From NCBI GenBank assembly GCA_022600955.1, contig JAHZJK010000024.1, positions 248,003 through 312,002 on the forward strand: a stretch of DNA of 64,000 nt, given 5' to 3'. The notes beneath the pieces were generated by a model. It saw only the letters and a list, made by a program, of their open reading frames with translations, was not told where the DNA came from and made no database searches. The stretch comes from Gammaproteobacteria bacterium. Its GTDB lineage: Bacteria; Pseudomonadota; Gammaproteobacteria; Steroidobacterales; Woeseiaceae. A program made the translations under genes and the position numbers. Below, in pieces: positions 1-9,665 of this stretch; position 1 is the first letter of the stretch, and each line of letters opens with the position of its first letter.

Positions 1-902
1 ACCTCCACATACGGATCAGGTTCGCGCGTATCTGTTGTGCCTATACAGGTCTTTGGCCCCATCGGTATGACGAAAAACAGACGGCCATCACTCGCAAAAA
101 AAGCCAGGATGCGATTCGTCTCGGTTACTCGATCGACAACCAGGTGTACGCCCTTCGAGAATACATGACGATAGTCTGTCGCTTCGTCAGATGCCTGGTT
201 GTAGAGATCAACTTCAGGGCCGCAGGCATTAACGAGCACTTTGGCGCGAATGTTGATTGCTTCGCCGTTTATGCCGTCTGTGGCGGACACGCGCCAACTG
301 CCGTCCACGCGCTCAGCCTTTTGCGACTCAACGTAGTTGGCCGCAACAGTTCCGAAATCCAGCGATCCCCGAACGAAGCCGAACACGAATCGGGCGTCGT
401 TATCATGTAAGTAACAATCCGAATATTCGATTGCGGCGCGAGCATCGCTGGTTTCGACCTTGGGCTCGCGCTTTGCGAGGCGTCGCTTACTGAGGTAGAT
501 CGGTGGGCGAGTCTGGAATCGCCCCATCACCCAGTAGAGCAGCGATCCAAGGTAAATAAACAGCGGTGGAAATCGAAAACCTCGTTCAATCGTCGTCAGG
601 AATCGAATCTCCTTGACCGTCGACGGATAGCTGTTCGCGAGGTGATTGCGACTCCTGCACAAATTCCATACCAGCGGGAACTCCCAGGTTTCGAGGTACT
701 TGATGCCTCCCCACGCAAGATTCGAGGACTGTGAACTCGTGGAAGACGCGAAATCTCCCTTGTCAATCAACGCCACTTTTGCGCCTTGTGCCGATAGCGC
801 TGCCGCCGACACCGCTCCGTTAATGCCGCCACCGACGATACAGACATCGAAATTTTTCTTGCGTAACTTCTTGATATTGGTTTCGCGGAGACTGGCTGAC
901 AT
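1..902 (-). CDS. FAD-dependent glycerol-3-phosphate dehydrogenase-like oxidoreductase (C-terminus outside window)
   Basis: Reverse-strand reading from the ATG at 902 is open to the window edge: MSASLRETNIKKLRKKNFDVCIVGGGINGAVSAAALSAQGAKVALIDKGDFASSTSSQSSNLAWGGIKYLE; GxGxxG FAD motif and GlpD-like S-S-[QN]-S-S-N-L-x-x-G-G-[IL]-K-Y-L-E. Absent from the ORF track because it is open at the edge. Confidence 0.88.
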   Translation of the reverse strand, partial: MSASLRETNIKKLRKKNFDVCIVGGGINGAVSAAALSAQGAKVALIDKGDFASSTSSQSSNLAWGGIKYLETWEFPLVWNLCRSRNHLANSYPSTVKEIRFLTTIERGFRFPPLFIYLGSLLYWVMGRFQTRPPIYLSKRRLAKREPKVETSDARAAIEYSDCYLHDNDARFVFGFVRGSLDFGTVAANYVESQKAERVDGSWRVSATDGINGEAINIRAKVLVNACGPEVDLYNQASDEATDYRHVFSKGVHLVVDRVTETNRILAFFASDGRLFFVIPMGPKTCIGTTDTREPDPYVE

Positions 903-1125
903 TTAGCTCGCTCGGTTGGGTATTTCGACGCGCAAATGCGTCCGGTATCAGTAGCTAATTATCGCATCGAAACGCATCGCGCAAGCAATTAGTTGAACAA
1001 TCTGTCGCATTCCTTGTGGTGCTGTGAGTTTGCGTTTGCCAGCTGCTTTCGCGTAGCGTGGCCACGGTTCACGTTCCCGCAACACGAACGGCATGCGCTT
1101 TCGAGCGCTCGACACGGAGACAATA

Positions 1126-2829
1126 ATGGCAGCCGAAAACTTGTTCGTTACGCTGACAAGCTGTGCTTTCTTCATGGCGATAGTCGCGTGGGTCTCTTAC
1201 CAAAAAACCAAGGGTGAGGTCGATACTAAAGACGGGTACTTTCTTGCGGGCCGTGGTCTTACAGGCGTCTTTATCGCCGGATCAATGTTGCTCACCAATC
1301 TTTCCGCGGAACAGCTTATCGGCCTGAATGGTTCTGCCTACGGGTTTAATCTAAGTAGTATGGCGTGGGAGGTGACCGCGGCTTTCGCAACCATCTGCAT
1401 GGCGCTGATTTTCCTGCCTCGTTACCTGGCGGGCGCATTTACAACATTGCCGGAGTTTCTGAAGAGTCGTTTTGACGACGACGTGCGACGCATGTCTGTG
1501 GTCCTGTTCATGGTTGGCTACGGCTTGGTGACTATCCCGTCAGTCTTGTACTCGGGTTCGATCGCAGTTCTGCAACTGTTCGATGTTCCAGGTCTCTTGA
1601 ACGTCACATACGGACAAGGTCTCGTAATCACGATAGTCTCAATCGGCTGCGTCGGTGCTGTCTACGCGGTTTTTGGCGGCCTGAAGGCAGTTGCCGTTTC
1701 CGACACCCTGAACGGCGTCGGCCTGCTGATTGTTGGTGTGCTTGTGCCGGTTCTCGGTCTGGCAGCACTCGGAGACGGTAGCGTCATGCAGGGCCTTCAG
1801 ACTATTACGAGTACAGAAACACACAAGCTGAATGCGATCGGCGGACCAGAGGATCCGACACCTTTCGGAACGATTTTCACGGGTATGATTTTCGCCAACC
1901 TTTTCTATTGGTGTACCAACCAGTATGTGATTCAGCGAACGCTTGGCGCACAAAACCTGGCTGAAGGGCAGAAGGGCGTGTTGTTCTCCGGCTTCTTCAA
2001 AATCATGGTGCCATTCATGATGATGATTCCAGGGATCATCGCCTACCATTTGTATGGCGAAGGTCTCGCTTCGATCGATCTGGCCTACCCGCGGCTGATT
2101 CGCGATGTACTGCCATTGTACTTTTCGGGCTTTTTTCTGGCAGTGCTTCTTGGTGCAGTGTTCAGTTCATTTAACTCATTGCTCAACAGTGCTGCCACGC
2201 TGTTTTGCCTGGACGTTTACGCACCGCTGAAAAAGCAAATGCCCAGTGACGCCGAGATGGTCAGGGTGGCGAAGATTGCGAGCATTGTCATAGCGCTGTT
2301 CTCGTTCCTCGTCGCGCCGCTGCTCCAGTTTGCTCCTGAGGGATTGTGGCAGATCATCCGCATCTTCACTGGCTTCTACAACATACCGGTCGTTGTGATT
2401 GTCATCGTTGGGCTGTTCACGCATCGCGTGCCAGCGATAGGGGCGAAAATTGTCATCGTCTTTCACGTGCTGGTCTACGGACTCGCGAAATTCGTATTTG
2501 ATGACGTTGTGACGATGCACTTTCTACATCTCTACGCCGTGTTATTCATCATTGAGGTTGGAATCATGTTGTTGGCGGGTTACCTGCGGCCAATGGCAGT
2601 CGCCTGGACCTATGAGAAGCGCGATCTTGTCGACCTAACGCCCTGGCGCTACGCCGTTCCCGCAGCAATGACGCTGCTTTCAGCCGTCGTCTTTCTGTAT
2701 CTGCTGTTCTCGCCAGTAGGTCTTGTAAACGGCTTAAGTAAGCTGTTTTGGCCGCTCGTCAGCGCACTCCTGGCCGCTAACATCTTATTCTGGTGGCGCT
2801 ATCTGCGGAGTCACTCAAAGCTCGCCTGA
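1126..2829 (+). CDS. Sodium:solute symporter (SSS family)
   Basis: Multi-TM protein with SSS features (DGYFLAGRGLTGVFIAGSMLLTNLSAEQLIGLNG; NQYVIQRTLGAQNLAEGQKG). Start set to the internal ATG at 1126. Confidence 0.9.
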   Translation: MAAENLFVTLTSCAFFMAIVAWVSYQKTKGEVDTKDGYFLAGRGLTGVFIAGSMLLTNLSAEQLIGLNGSAYGFNLSSMAWEVTAAFATICMALIFLPRYLAGAFTTLPEFLKSRFDDDVRRMSVVLFMVGYGLVTIPSVLYSGSIAVLQLFDVPGLLNVTYGQGLVITIVSIGCVGAVYAVFGGLKAVAVSDTLNGVGLLIVGVLVPVLGLAALGDGSVMQGLQTITSTETHKLNAIGGPEDPTPFGTIFTGMIFANLFYWCTNQYVIQRTLGAQNLAEGQKGVLFSGFFKIMVPFMMMIPGIIAYHLYGEGLASIDLAYPRLIRDVLPLYFSGFFLAVLLGAVFSSFNSLLNSAATLFCLDVYAPLKKQMPSDAEMVRVAKIASIVIALFSFLVAPLLQFAPEGLWQIIRIFTGFYNIPVVVIVIVGLFTHRVPAIGAKIVIVFHVLVYGLAKFVFDDVVTMHFLHLYAVLFIIEVGIMLLAGYLRPMAVAWTYEKRDLVDLTPWRYAVPAAMTLLSAVVFLYLLFSPVGLVNGLSKLFWPLVSALLAANILFWWRYLRSHSKLA

Positions 2830-2863
2830 TGCCGTTGGCTCTTGCATGAACAAAAAGCATTCA

Positions 2864-2885
2864 AAAATACAAACGTTTGCATTTT
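2864..2885. promoter_or_regulatory. Predicted LacI-family operator upstream of TonB receptor
   Basis: AAAATACAAACGTTTGCATTTT, near-perfect 22-bp palindrome (one mismatched pair), matching the palindrome at 6354..6371 beside the lacI-type gene. Confidence 0.7.
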
Positions 2886-2936
2886 GTGGTTTCGAAGAGT
2901 AAAAATAGGCTCAGACCAATTCGAAAGGAGCTAACG

Positions 2937-5267
2937 ATGCGTCCACTCAGGGGGGTGACGCTTGCGATGCTCATCGCAGGCGTAGTGCAGTTTGGTATGG
3001 CGGCACCGGCTAATGCCCAGTCCGTTATTGAAGAAATCGTAGTCACAGCGCAGAAGCGCGAAGAAAACATCACTGACGTTCCGCTGGCGGTGTCAGTACT
3101 GGGACAACAGCAGATCGAAGGCTCATTTTCCAACAACATGGAAGATATCCAGGCCCTTGTTCCGTCTGTCAGTTTTCGTACAGGCAATACCACCCGCAAC
3201 AGTGCTCTGACGATACGCGGCATAGGCACAATCTCGTTTAGCGTGGCGGCAGAGCCCAGCGTGTCGACAGTTGTTGACAATGTCGTTCTTGGCCGATCAG
3301 GCCAGGCATTCGGCGATCTCTACGACCTCGAGCGCGTCGAAGTACTGCGCGGACCACAGGGAACGCTATTCGGCAAGAACGCATCTGCAGGTGTAGTCAA
3401 CATTACCACTCGGCGCCCGGGCGAGGAGCTTGAAGGCTATGTCAGTGGTACGTTCTATCAGGACAACGAATACCAGTTTCGCGCGCGTGTATCGGGCCCA
3501 TTGACCGACGACCTGCGCGGCAGCGTGACTGTGTTGAGCAGTGAGTTCGATGGTTACATCACAAATGTATTCAACGAGGAAACGATCAACGGCTACGACA
3601 AGCAAGGTATTCGCGCCATGCTCGAGTACGATGTCTCCGACGAAACAGAAGTGCTGTTTATCTTTGAGGACTATGAAGCGGACAACAACTGTTGCGTTGA
3701 TCTTGAGGCGCGACCAAGTGGGCGCAATCCTGCCTCGGATGCGGCGCCATCGGGTACCGGACTAGATCTGGACCAACGGCTTGCCGATCATGATTTCGAA
3801 ACTCGGACACTCGACGCGAGCACAGCGATGTCTGTACAGATCGAAACAGCGTGGGGTGATCACACGCTGACCTCGATAACCGCGCAACGCACCTGGGATA
3901 ACACCGAGTTTCGCGAAGGTGATTTCACATCAATCGCCGGTGATAGCGACCAGCCAGTATTCGGCGTTCCGTTCCAGTTGCACGATGTCGGCCCTCAAGA
4001 GTGGCGTCAATTTTCCCAAGAACTGCGGATAGCTTCTCCTACCGGCGAAGCCTTCGAATACCAGGTTGGCCTGTTTTACTGGAACATCGACTCTGAGCGA
4101 AACTTCACACGCGACGCGAGCTGCCAGAACAACAACGGTCAGCTAGATCTTGCGATCGCGAATCACCTTAACCAAACGCTCGGCTTGCCGAATACGCCGA
4201 CAGATGTAGCGAACTACATTGCAGCCAACAATATTACCTGCAATGCGAACGACATCGTCGCGGCAACCGGCTACATGAAGACGGAATTCGACAACTTCGC
4301 CGTATTCGGCCAGGGCAGTTATGACATCAGTGAGACGTTCCGTTTGCTATTCGGACTGCGATACACGAACGATGAAGTTTCTTTCAGCCAGAATCGCCGA
4401 AACCTGGATGTATTCGGCCGCCGAGGTGTCGGTGTTCGACCACGGTTCTCAGAAAACGGCAGCAACCAGACGGACACAGATCTGTTCGGCAGTACCGACG
4501 AATCGAACGTGTCGGGCAAGATTGGGTTGCAGTGGGATGTCAACGATCTGGTAATGGCATACGCGACTTACAGCACAGGCTACAAGGGCCCAGCCTATAA
4601 TGTCTTCTACAACATGGATGACGATGACGTAGAGCCGATCAAGGAAGAAACGTCTTCGAACATCGAGTTGGGCCTCAAGTACGCACCTTCATGGGGCTTG
4701 TTTAGCCTGGCCGTCTATAACACTCAAATCGATGACTTCCAGGCGAACAATTTCGATCCATCCAGTGGCACGACGGAGACCGGCTTTACGACGGGTGGCG
4801 ACGTAGAAACGCAAGGTGTTGAGCTCGATTTCATATGGGCTGCGTCAGACCAATTGACGTTTAGCGGCGGTTTCGCGTTCTCAGACTCTTACGCGAAAAT
4901 CTCGGGCGAGCCCGCGTTGCCGTTCGCCCCGGACACAAAGATCACCTTTGCCGGACTTTACGAAATGCCATTGTCAAACGGTGCAAGCATCAGGATAAAC
5001 GGGAATTACGTTTTCACCGACGAAAAGCTCTCTGGCAATATTGGCACGGAAGGTATCCTTAATCCGGAGGTTCTGCTGCCCGATTACAGTATATTGAACG
5101 GCAGTATTGGCTACCATAGCGAAGATGATCGACTGAGCGTTTCGCTTATCGGAAAAAACCTGACAGACGAGTCGTATGCAACGACCTATTCAGGTGATGG
5201 ATTCCGCTACCAGATTCCGCGAGATGCAAGTCGTTATTTCGGACTCAACTTTCGGGTTAACTACTAG
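2937..5267 (+). CDS. TonB-dependent receptor
   Basis: Signal peptide, TonB box-like IEEIVVTAQKREENITDVPLAVSVL, plug (LRGPQGTLFGKNASAGVVNITTRRP), C-terminal beta strand ending in aromatic (FGLNFRVNY). Start at ATG after AAAGGAG. Confidence 0.95.
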   Translation: MRPLRGVTLAMLIAGVVQFGMAAPANAQSVIEEIVVTAQKREENITDVPLAVSVLGQQQIEGSFSNNMEDIQALVPSVSFRTGNTTRNSALTIRGIGTISFSVAAEPSVSTVVDNVVLGRSGQAFGDLYDLERVEVLRGPQGTLFGKNASAGVVNITTRRPGEELEGYVSGTFYQDNEYQFRARVSGPLTDDLRGSVTVLSSEFDGYITNVFNEETINGYDKQGIRAMLEYDVSDETEVLFIFEDYEADNNCCVDLEARPSGRNPASDAAPSGTGLDLDQRLADHDFETRTLDASTAMSVQIETAWGDHTLTSITAQRTWDNTEFREGDFTSIAGDSDQPVFGVPFQLHDVGPQEWRQFSQELRIASPTGEAFEYQVGLFYWNIDSERNFTRDASCQNNNGQLDLAIANHLNQTLGLPNTPTDVANYIAANNITCNANDIVAATGYMKTEFDNFAVFGQGSYDISETFRLLFGLRYTNDEVSFSQNRRNLDVFGRRGVGVRPRFSENGSNQTDTDLFGSTDESNVSGKIGLQWDVNDLVMAYATYSTGYKGPAYNVFYNMDDDDVEPIKEETSSNIELGLKYAPSWGLFSLAVYNTQIDDFQANNFDPSSGTTETGFTTGGDVETQGVELDFIWAASDQLTFSGGFAFSDSYAKISGEPALPFAPDTKITFAGLYEMPLSNGASIRINGNYVFTDEKLSGNIGTEGILNPEVLLPDYSILNGSIGYHSEDDRLSVSLIGKNLTDESYATTYSGDGFRYQIPRDASRYFGLNFRVNY

Positions 5268-6294
5268 CAGTGTTACGGCGGGTGCTCCTCGGGGCGCCCG
5301 TCGATTCCCTGACGATCAATCGTGGCGGCGGAATTTTCGCCTGTTGCGGCTTCTTTCCTTCCCCAAGGCTGTAAAGGTAGCGAACACTCTGCTGCCCCAG
5401 TTCGTACATCGGCCAGGCAACGGTTGTGAGTGCAGGCTCGATGCAACCCGCCATTTGAATATTGTCATGCCCCGCAACGGAAATGTCGTCAGGTACGGCG
5501 ATTCCGCGTTGGCGTAGTGCGTGAATCAGCGCAATAGCGTTCACATCGTTATGCGCGTAGATAGCTGTTGGCAGTTCATCCAGTGCGCTCAGTTGTGCGG
5601 CAATTTTCTCGGTGCTATCGAAGCTGCCGTCAAAGGAAAAAATCAGTTCGGGCTCGTATGGAGCTCCAATTGATTCGAGGGCCTGTCGGTAGGCGAACAT
5701 TTTCGGCTCACGGCCGGGTGGGGCGGGGCCACGCACGAAGCCAATGCGCCGATGTCCCAGCTCAAGCAGGTGATTCATTATCAATTCACTGGCACCCACG
5801 GTATCGCAGTTAACCGTGTGTTCTGTATCGTCACTATTGACGTGCACGATCGGCGCTGCGGCATGCAGGTCATCGTAGTATTGCTGCGGACAGCGTGCCA
5901 TCGGCACGAGTAAGCCGTCGACCTTCAGTTCCAGGAACAGATTCACGGCACCTCTCTCCACGGCTTCCACGCCACCCGTGTCGCTGATCAGAACCCGCAG
6001 GTCATGCTTTGCCGCTTCGTCTTCGACACCCCGCGCGAGATCGGCGAAGAACGGATTGGTCATATCCGGAATGACGACACCCACGAGGCCGCTGCTGCGA
6101 TTCACGAGAGTTCGAGCCGCCATGTTTGGGACGTAGCCCATATCCGCCGCAAGCGCTGAAATCTTATTGCGCGTCGCCTCGCGAACGCGGTCGCTTCCCT
6201 GCAGAGCGCGAGTCACAGTCGATGGATCAACTGCTGCTGCTTTCGCGATGTCCTTGATCGTAACCCGGCGAGTTTGCCAGCTAGGCTTTGCCAT
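5257..6294 (-). CDS. LacI-family transcriptional regulator
   Basis: N-terminal HTH VTIKDIAKAAAVDPSTVTRALQGSDRVREATRNKI and periplasmic-binding-like effector domain. Confidence 0.95.
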   Translation of the reverse strand: MAKPSWQTRRVTIKDIAKAAAVDPSTVTRALQGSDRVREATRNKISALAADMGYVPNMAARTLVNRSSGLVGVVIPDMTNPFFADLARGVEDEAAKHDLRVLISDTGGVEAVERGAVNLFLELKVDGLLVPMARCPQQYYDDLHAAAPIVHVNSDDTEHTVNCDTVGASELIMNHLLELGHRRIGFVRGPAPPGREPKMFAYRQALESIGAPYEPELIFSFDGSFDSTEKIAAQLSALDELPTAIYAHNDVNAIALIHALRQRGIAVPDDISVAGHDNIQMAGCIEPALTTVAWPMYELGQQSVRYLYSLGEGKKPQQAKIPPPRLIVRESTGAPRSTRRNTASS

Positions 6295-6353
6295 TGATGA
6301 TTCCGTCGTGCTTGCCGAATTTGTTCAAGCTTACCCGAAACGCATCGAATAGG

Positions 6354-6371
6354 AATACAAACGTTTGTATT
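6354..6371. promoter_or_regulatory. Predicted LacI-family operator between lacI-type gene and oxidoreductase
   Basis: AATACAAACGTTTGTATT, perfect 18-bp palindrome in the divergent intergenic region. Confidence 0.75.
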
Positions 6372-6428
6372 TATGCTGGTGGCGGCGTAATATTGCTGTA
6401 TTCTTAGCGTGTTGACCGAACAATAATA

Positions 6429-7661
6429 ATGACAAGTCGAAATAAACCACGTCTACGCTACTTCGAAGAGGCATCGGGTCAGCGACATATAACGCCTGAC
6501 GATCGCTACCTGTATTCTCGCGACGCTGCCACTCACCGTGCCGTTGTAATAGGGACCGGGACCATCGGCCAGGAGCATATGCGTGTGGCGTCGATGCTCG
6601 GAAGGGTCGACATCCTCGGAATTTACGATGAATCAGACAAAAGCATGGACGTGGCTGCCGAGGAGTTTGCTACGTACTCAGCGGCGCCCTTGCGACGCTA
6701 TGAAGATGTGGGTAACGCGTGCAGTGACCCGGATGCCGATGTGCTGTTTATCTGTACACCCAATTTCTCTCATATCGATATTCTCGAATTGGCAGTCAAG
6801 TCCGGAAAGCCGATCTTTCTTGAGAAACCGATGGCCACAACACTCACAGATGCGAAGCGCATTGTTGAGTTGTCGCAGGCCTATCCAGCGTTCATCCAGG
6901 TAGGTCTTCAATATCGATACAAAGCGCCGTATGTAGAAGCGCGCCATGAAGTGCTGCAGCGAGAGACGCTCGGGAATATCAAGACACTCAGCATGAGCGA
7001 GTACCGGCCGCCGTTTCTCGACAAGGTTAAGCAGTGGAACAAATTTGAGAAATTCAGTGGTGGCACGCTGGTCGAAAAGTGCTGCCATTATTTTGACTTG
7101 CTGAACTTGTTCGCCGGGTCAGAACCGGAACGTGTCTATGCATCGGGACGTCAGGCCGTTAACTTTACGGCCTTTGAAAGGGACGGCGAGTTCGCCGATA
7201 TTGACGATTGCGCGATGGTTGTAATTGATTACAAAAACGGCATTCATGCGAGTTTCACTCTCAATATGTTCTGCCCCAATTTCTACGAAGAGCTCGTAAT
7301 CTGCGGGGCGGATGGACGGCTAGTCGCAAGCGAGAGTTTTGATTTTCAGCGCTGCGATAATGCCCGATCGAAAGTCTCCATCGAGCACGGAGAACTTCAT
7401 GCGTCGCGTGAAACTGAAGTCAGTTATACGAATACGATTGAACAAAGTGGTCATCACGGTGCAACTTACTTTGAGCACGTAGCGCTCGCAGATCAGCTCG
7501 ATGGCAAGTCAGCCGATTCGGCAACACCCCTGGAAGGTTTGTGGTCGATGGTGGTCGCCAGCGCCGCGCAGGAGTCTGCCAGGGTCGGACAGTCGATCTT
7601 GGTCGACGATTTCATAAGGGCCAATGAGCTGGATACGGTTCTGGGCCGCCGGGAAACATAG
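6429..7661 (+). CDS. Gfo/Idh/MocA-family oxidoreductase
   Basis: Rossmann motif VVIGTGTIGQEHMR and LEKPMATTLTDAKRIVEL typical of the family. Confidence 0.93.
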   Translation: MTSRNKPRLRYFEEASGQRHITPDDRYLYSRDAATHRAVVIGTGTIGQEHMRVASMLGRVDILGIYDESDKSMDVAAEEFATYSAAPLRRYEDVGNACSDPDADVLFICTPNFSHIDILELAVKSGKPIFLEKPMATTLTDAKRIVELSQAYPAFIQVGLQYRYKAPYVEARHEVLQRETLGNIKTLSMSEYRPPFLDKVKQWNKFEKFSGGTLVEKCCHYFDLLNLFAGSEPERVYASGRQAVNFTAFERDGEFADIDDCAMVVIDYKNGIHASFTLNMFCPNFYEELVICGADGRLVASESFDFQRCDNARSKVSIEHGELHASRETEVSYTNTIEQSGHHGATYFEHVALADQLDGKSADSATPLEGLWSMVVASAAQESARVGQSILVDDFIRANELDTVLGRRET

Positions 7662-8636
7662 ATGACGACAATCAAAGTAGGTGACGGCGCAATGCCATCA
7701 GTAGGCATTGGCACCTGGAAAATTGACCGCGAAGCGACACCACAGGCTATCGTTGACGCGATCAGTGCCGGATACCGGCACATTGACAGTGCCGCCGACT
7801 ACGGAAATGAAGTTGAGACCGGTCAGGGCATACGGCAATCTGTATCGTCGGGCCTCTGCGAACGAAGCGATTTATGGGTGACATCGAAGCTATGGAATAC
7901 CTATCACCGCAAGGAACATGTCCGCGCCGCTTGTGAGCGATCGCTTGGCGACCTTGGCCTGGAATATCTTGACCTGTATCTGATTCACTTCCCTATAGCG
8001 ACTCAATTCGTTCCGTTCGAAGATCGATACCCGCCTGAATGGGTTTTTGACCCAGACGCGGACGAGCCATCAATGCAATTCGATGCGGTGCCGCTGGCTG
8101 AGACCTGGGCCGCAATGGAGGATCTGGTGACAGCCGGTCTCGTACGCCAGATTGGCGTGTGTAATTACAATTCAGCACTGCTGATGGACCTCATGGCTTA
8201 CTGCAAAATCAAGCCAGCCATGCTGCAAATCGAATCGCATCCGTTTCTGACCCAGGAAAAACTGATTCGGCTAGCGAACCAACAGGGTATTGCGGTCACG
8301 GCATTTTCACCGCTGGGCGCGCTATCGTACGTGTCGATAGACATGGCGACACAAGAAGACACAGTTCTTGGCGCCGATCCGGTGGTGGCGGCGGCGAAAC
8401 GAGTAAGTCGTACCCCTGCGCAGGTGGTGCTGCGGTGGGGTATCCAGCGCGGTACCTCGGTAATCCCCAAGACCACACGGCCCGAGCGACTCGCAGAAAA
8501 CATCTCGCTGTTCGATTTCGAACTAACGGAAGCCGAAATGACATCGATATCAGCGTTGAATCAGAATCACCGGTTCAACGACCCCGGTGTGTTTTGCGAG
8601 CAAGCGTTCGGGACTTTCTGTCCTATCTACGACTAG
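7662..8636 (+). CDS. Aldo/keto reductase
   Basis: AKR motifs GYRHIDSAADYGNE, LDLYLIHFP, IGVCNYN, SVIPKTTRPERLAENI; ATG directly abuts the preceding stop. Confidence 0.95.
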   Translation: MTTIKVGDGAMPSVGIGTWKIDREATPQAIVDAISAGYRHIDSAADYGNEVETGQGIRQSVSSGLCERSDLWVTSKLWNTYHRKEHVRAACERSLGDLGLEYLDLYLIHFPIATQFVPFEDRYPPEWVFDPDADEPSMQFDAVPLAETWAAMEDLVTAGLVRQIGVCNYNSALLMDLMAYCKIKPAMLQIESHPFLTQEKLIRLANQQGIAVTAFSPLGALSYVSIDMATQEDTVLGADPVVAAAKRVSRTPAQVVLRWGIQRGTSVIPKTTRPERLAENISLFDFELTEAEMTSISALNQNHRFNDPGVFCEQAFGTFCPIYD

Positions 8637-8647
8637 CGGAAGTTGCC

Positions 8648-9649
8648 ATGAGCAAACCAATAATTGAAACAGTTAGTGTTGCAGACCAGCAGGATCACGG
8701 AGCAGTGTTCCCGCTCGCATACGCGCTCCAAACCAAGCAAAGCACACTAAGTGACATGCATGAATGGATTCAGAGTCGGCGCGATCAGTTGCTCGAACAA
8801 CTCGCGCAACACGGCGCGATCCTGTTTCGCGGTTTTCCGATCAAAGATGCCGAGGACTTTGATTCGGTCATTCGCACTTTTCGTCTCGACAGTTTCACGT
8901 ACCAGGAATCGTTATCGAACGCAGTTCGAGTGAACCGGACTGAACTCGTCTTCACCGCGAATGAGGCGCCGCCGGAGGTATCGATATTCCTGCATCACGA
9001 AATGGCACAAACGCCATTGTTTCCGTCGCGGCTATTTTTTTGTTGCGAGACGGCGCCAGAGAGCGACGGTGAGACTCCTATCTGTCGTTCTGATGTATTG
9101 CTGGATCGATTGCAGGAACGAGAGCCCGATTTTGTAGCTGCCTGTGAGAACCTTGGAGTGCGTTATTCTAATGTCATGCCGGCTCAGGACGATCCGGAAT
9201 CAGGCCAGGGGCGAAGCTGGAAAAGCACGCTGGACGCTGCCGATACCGCTGAGGCAGAGATGCGTCTCGACAAGCTTGGATATGCCTACGAATGGTTGCC
9301 GGACAATACGCTACGCGTAACAACACCGGTTCTTCCGGCAATTCGGACACTGGTAGGCGGACGTCGCGTGTTCTTCAATCAGTTGATCGCCGCATTCCGT
9401 GGCTGGCAGGACGTTCGCAATGACCCACGCAAATCGATCTGTTTTGGCGATGACTCGGAAATTCCAACGGACAGTATGAATGTTGCGATAGAGCTTGCTG
9501 ACGAACTGTCGTTCAATCTTGCCTGGCAGGACGGCGATGTCGCACTGATTGATAACTACCTGGTGATGCACGGCCGTCGACCGTTCAAAGGCAAGCGCCG
9601 CGTACTGGCATCGCTGGTTGCGGACGACGGCAGCCGCCTCGCTGCATAG
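8648..9649 (+). CDS. TauD/TfdA-like (SyrP-like) Fe(II)/2-oxoglutarate-dependent oxygenase
   Basis: HGAILFRGFPI, HxE motif in LHHEMAQTPLFPSRLFF, distal DNYLVMHGRRPFKGKRRVLASL; start re-set to ATG 8648. Confidence 0.88.
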   Translation: MSKPIIETVSVADQQDHGAVFPLAYALQTKQSTLSDMHEWIQSRRDQLLEQLAQHGAILFRGFPIKDAEDFDSVIRTFRLDSFTYQESLSNAVRVNRTELVFTANEAPPEVSIFLHHEMAQTPLFPSRLFFCCETAPESDGETPICRSDVLLDRLQEREPDFVAACENLGVRYSNVMPAQDDPESGQGRSWKSTLDAADTAEAEMRLDKLGYAYEWLPDNTLRVTTPVLPAIRTLVGGRRVFFNQLIAAFRGWQDVRNDPRKSICFGDDSEIPTDSMNVAIELADELSFNLAWQDGDVALIDNYLVMHGRRPFKGKRRVLASLVADDGSRLAA

Positions 9650-9665
9650 AGCCAGGTCGGCGTTC

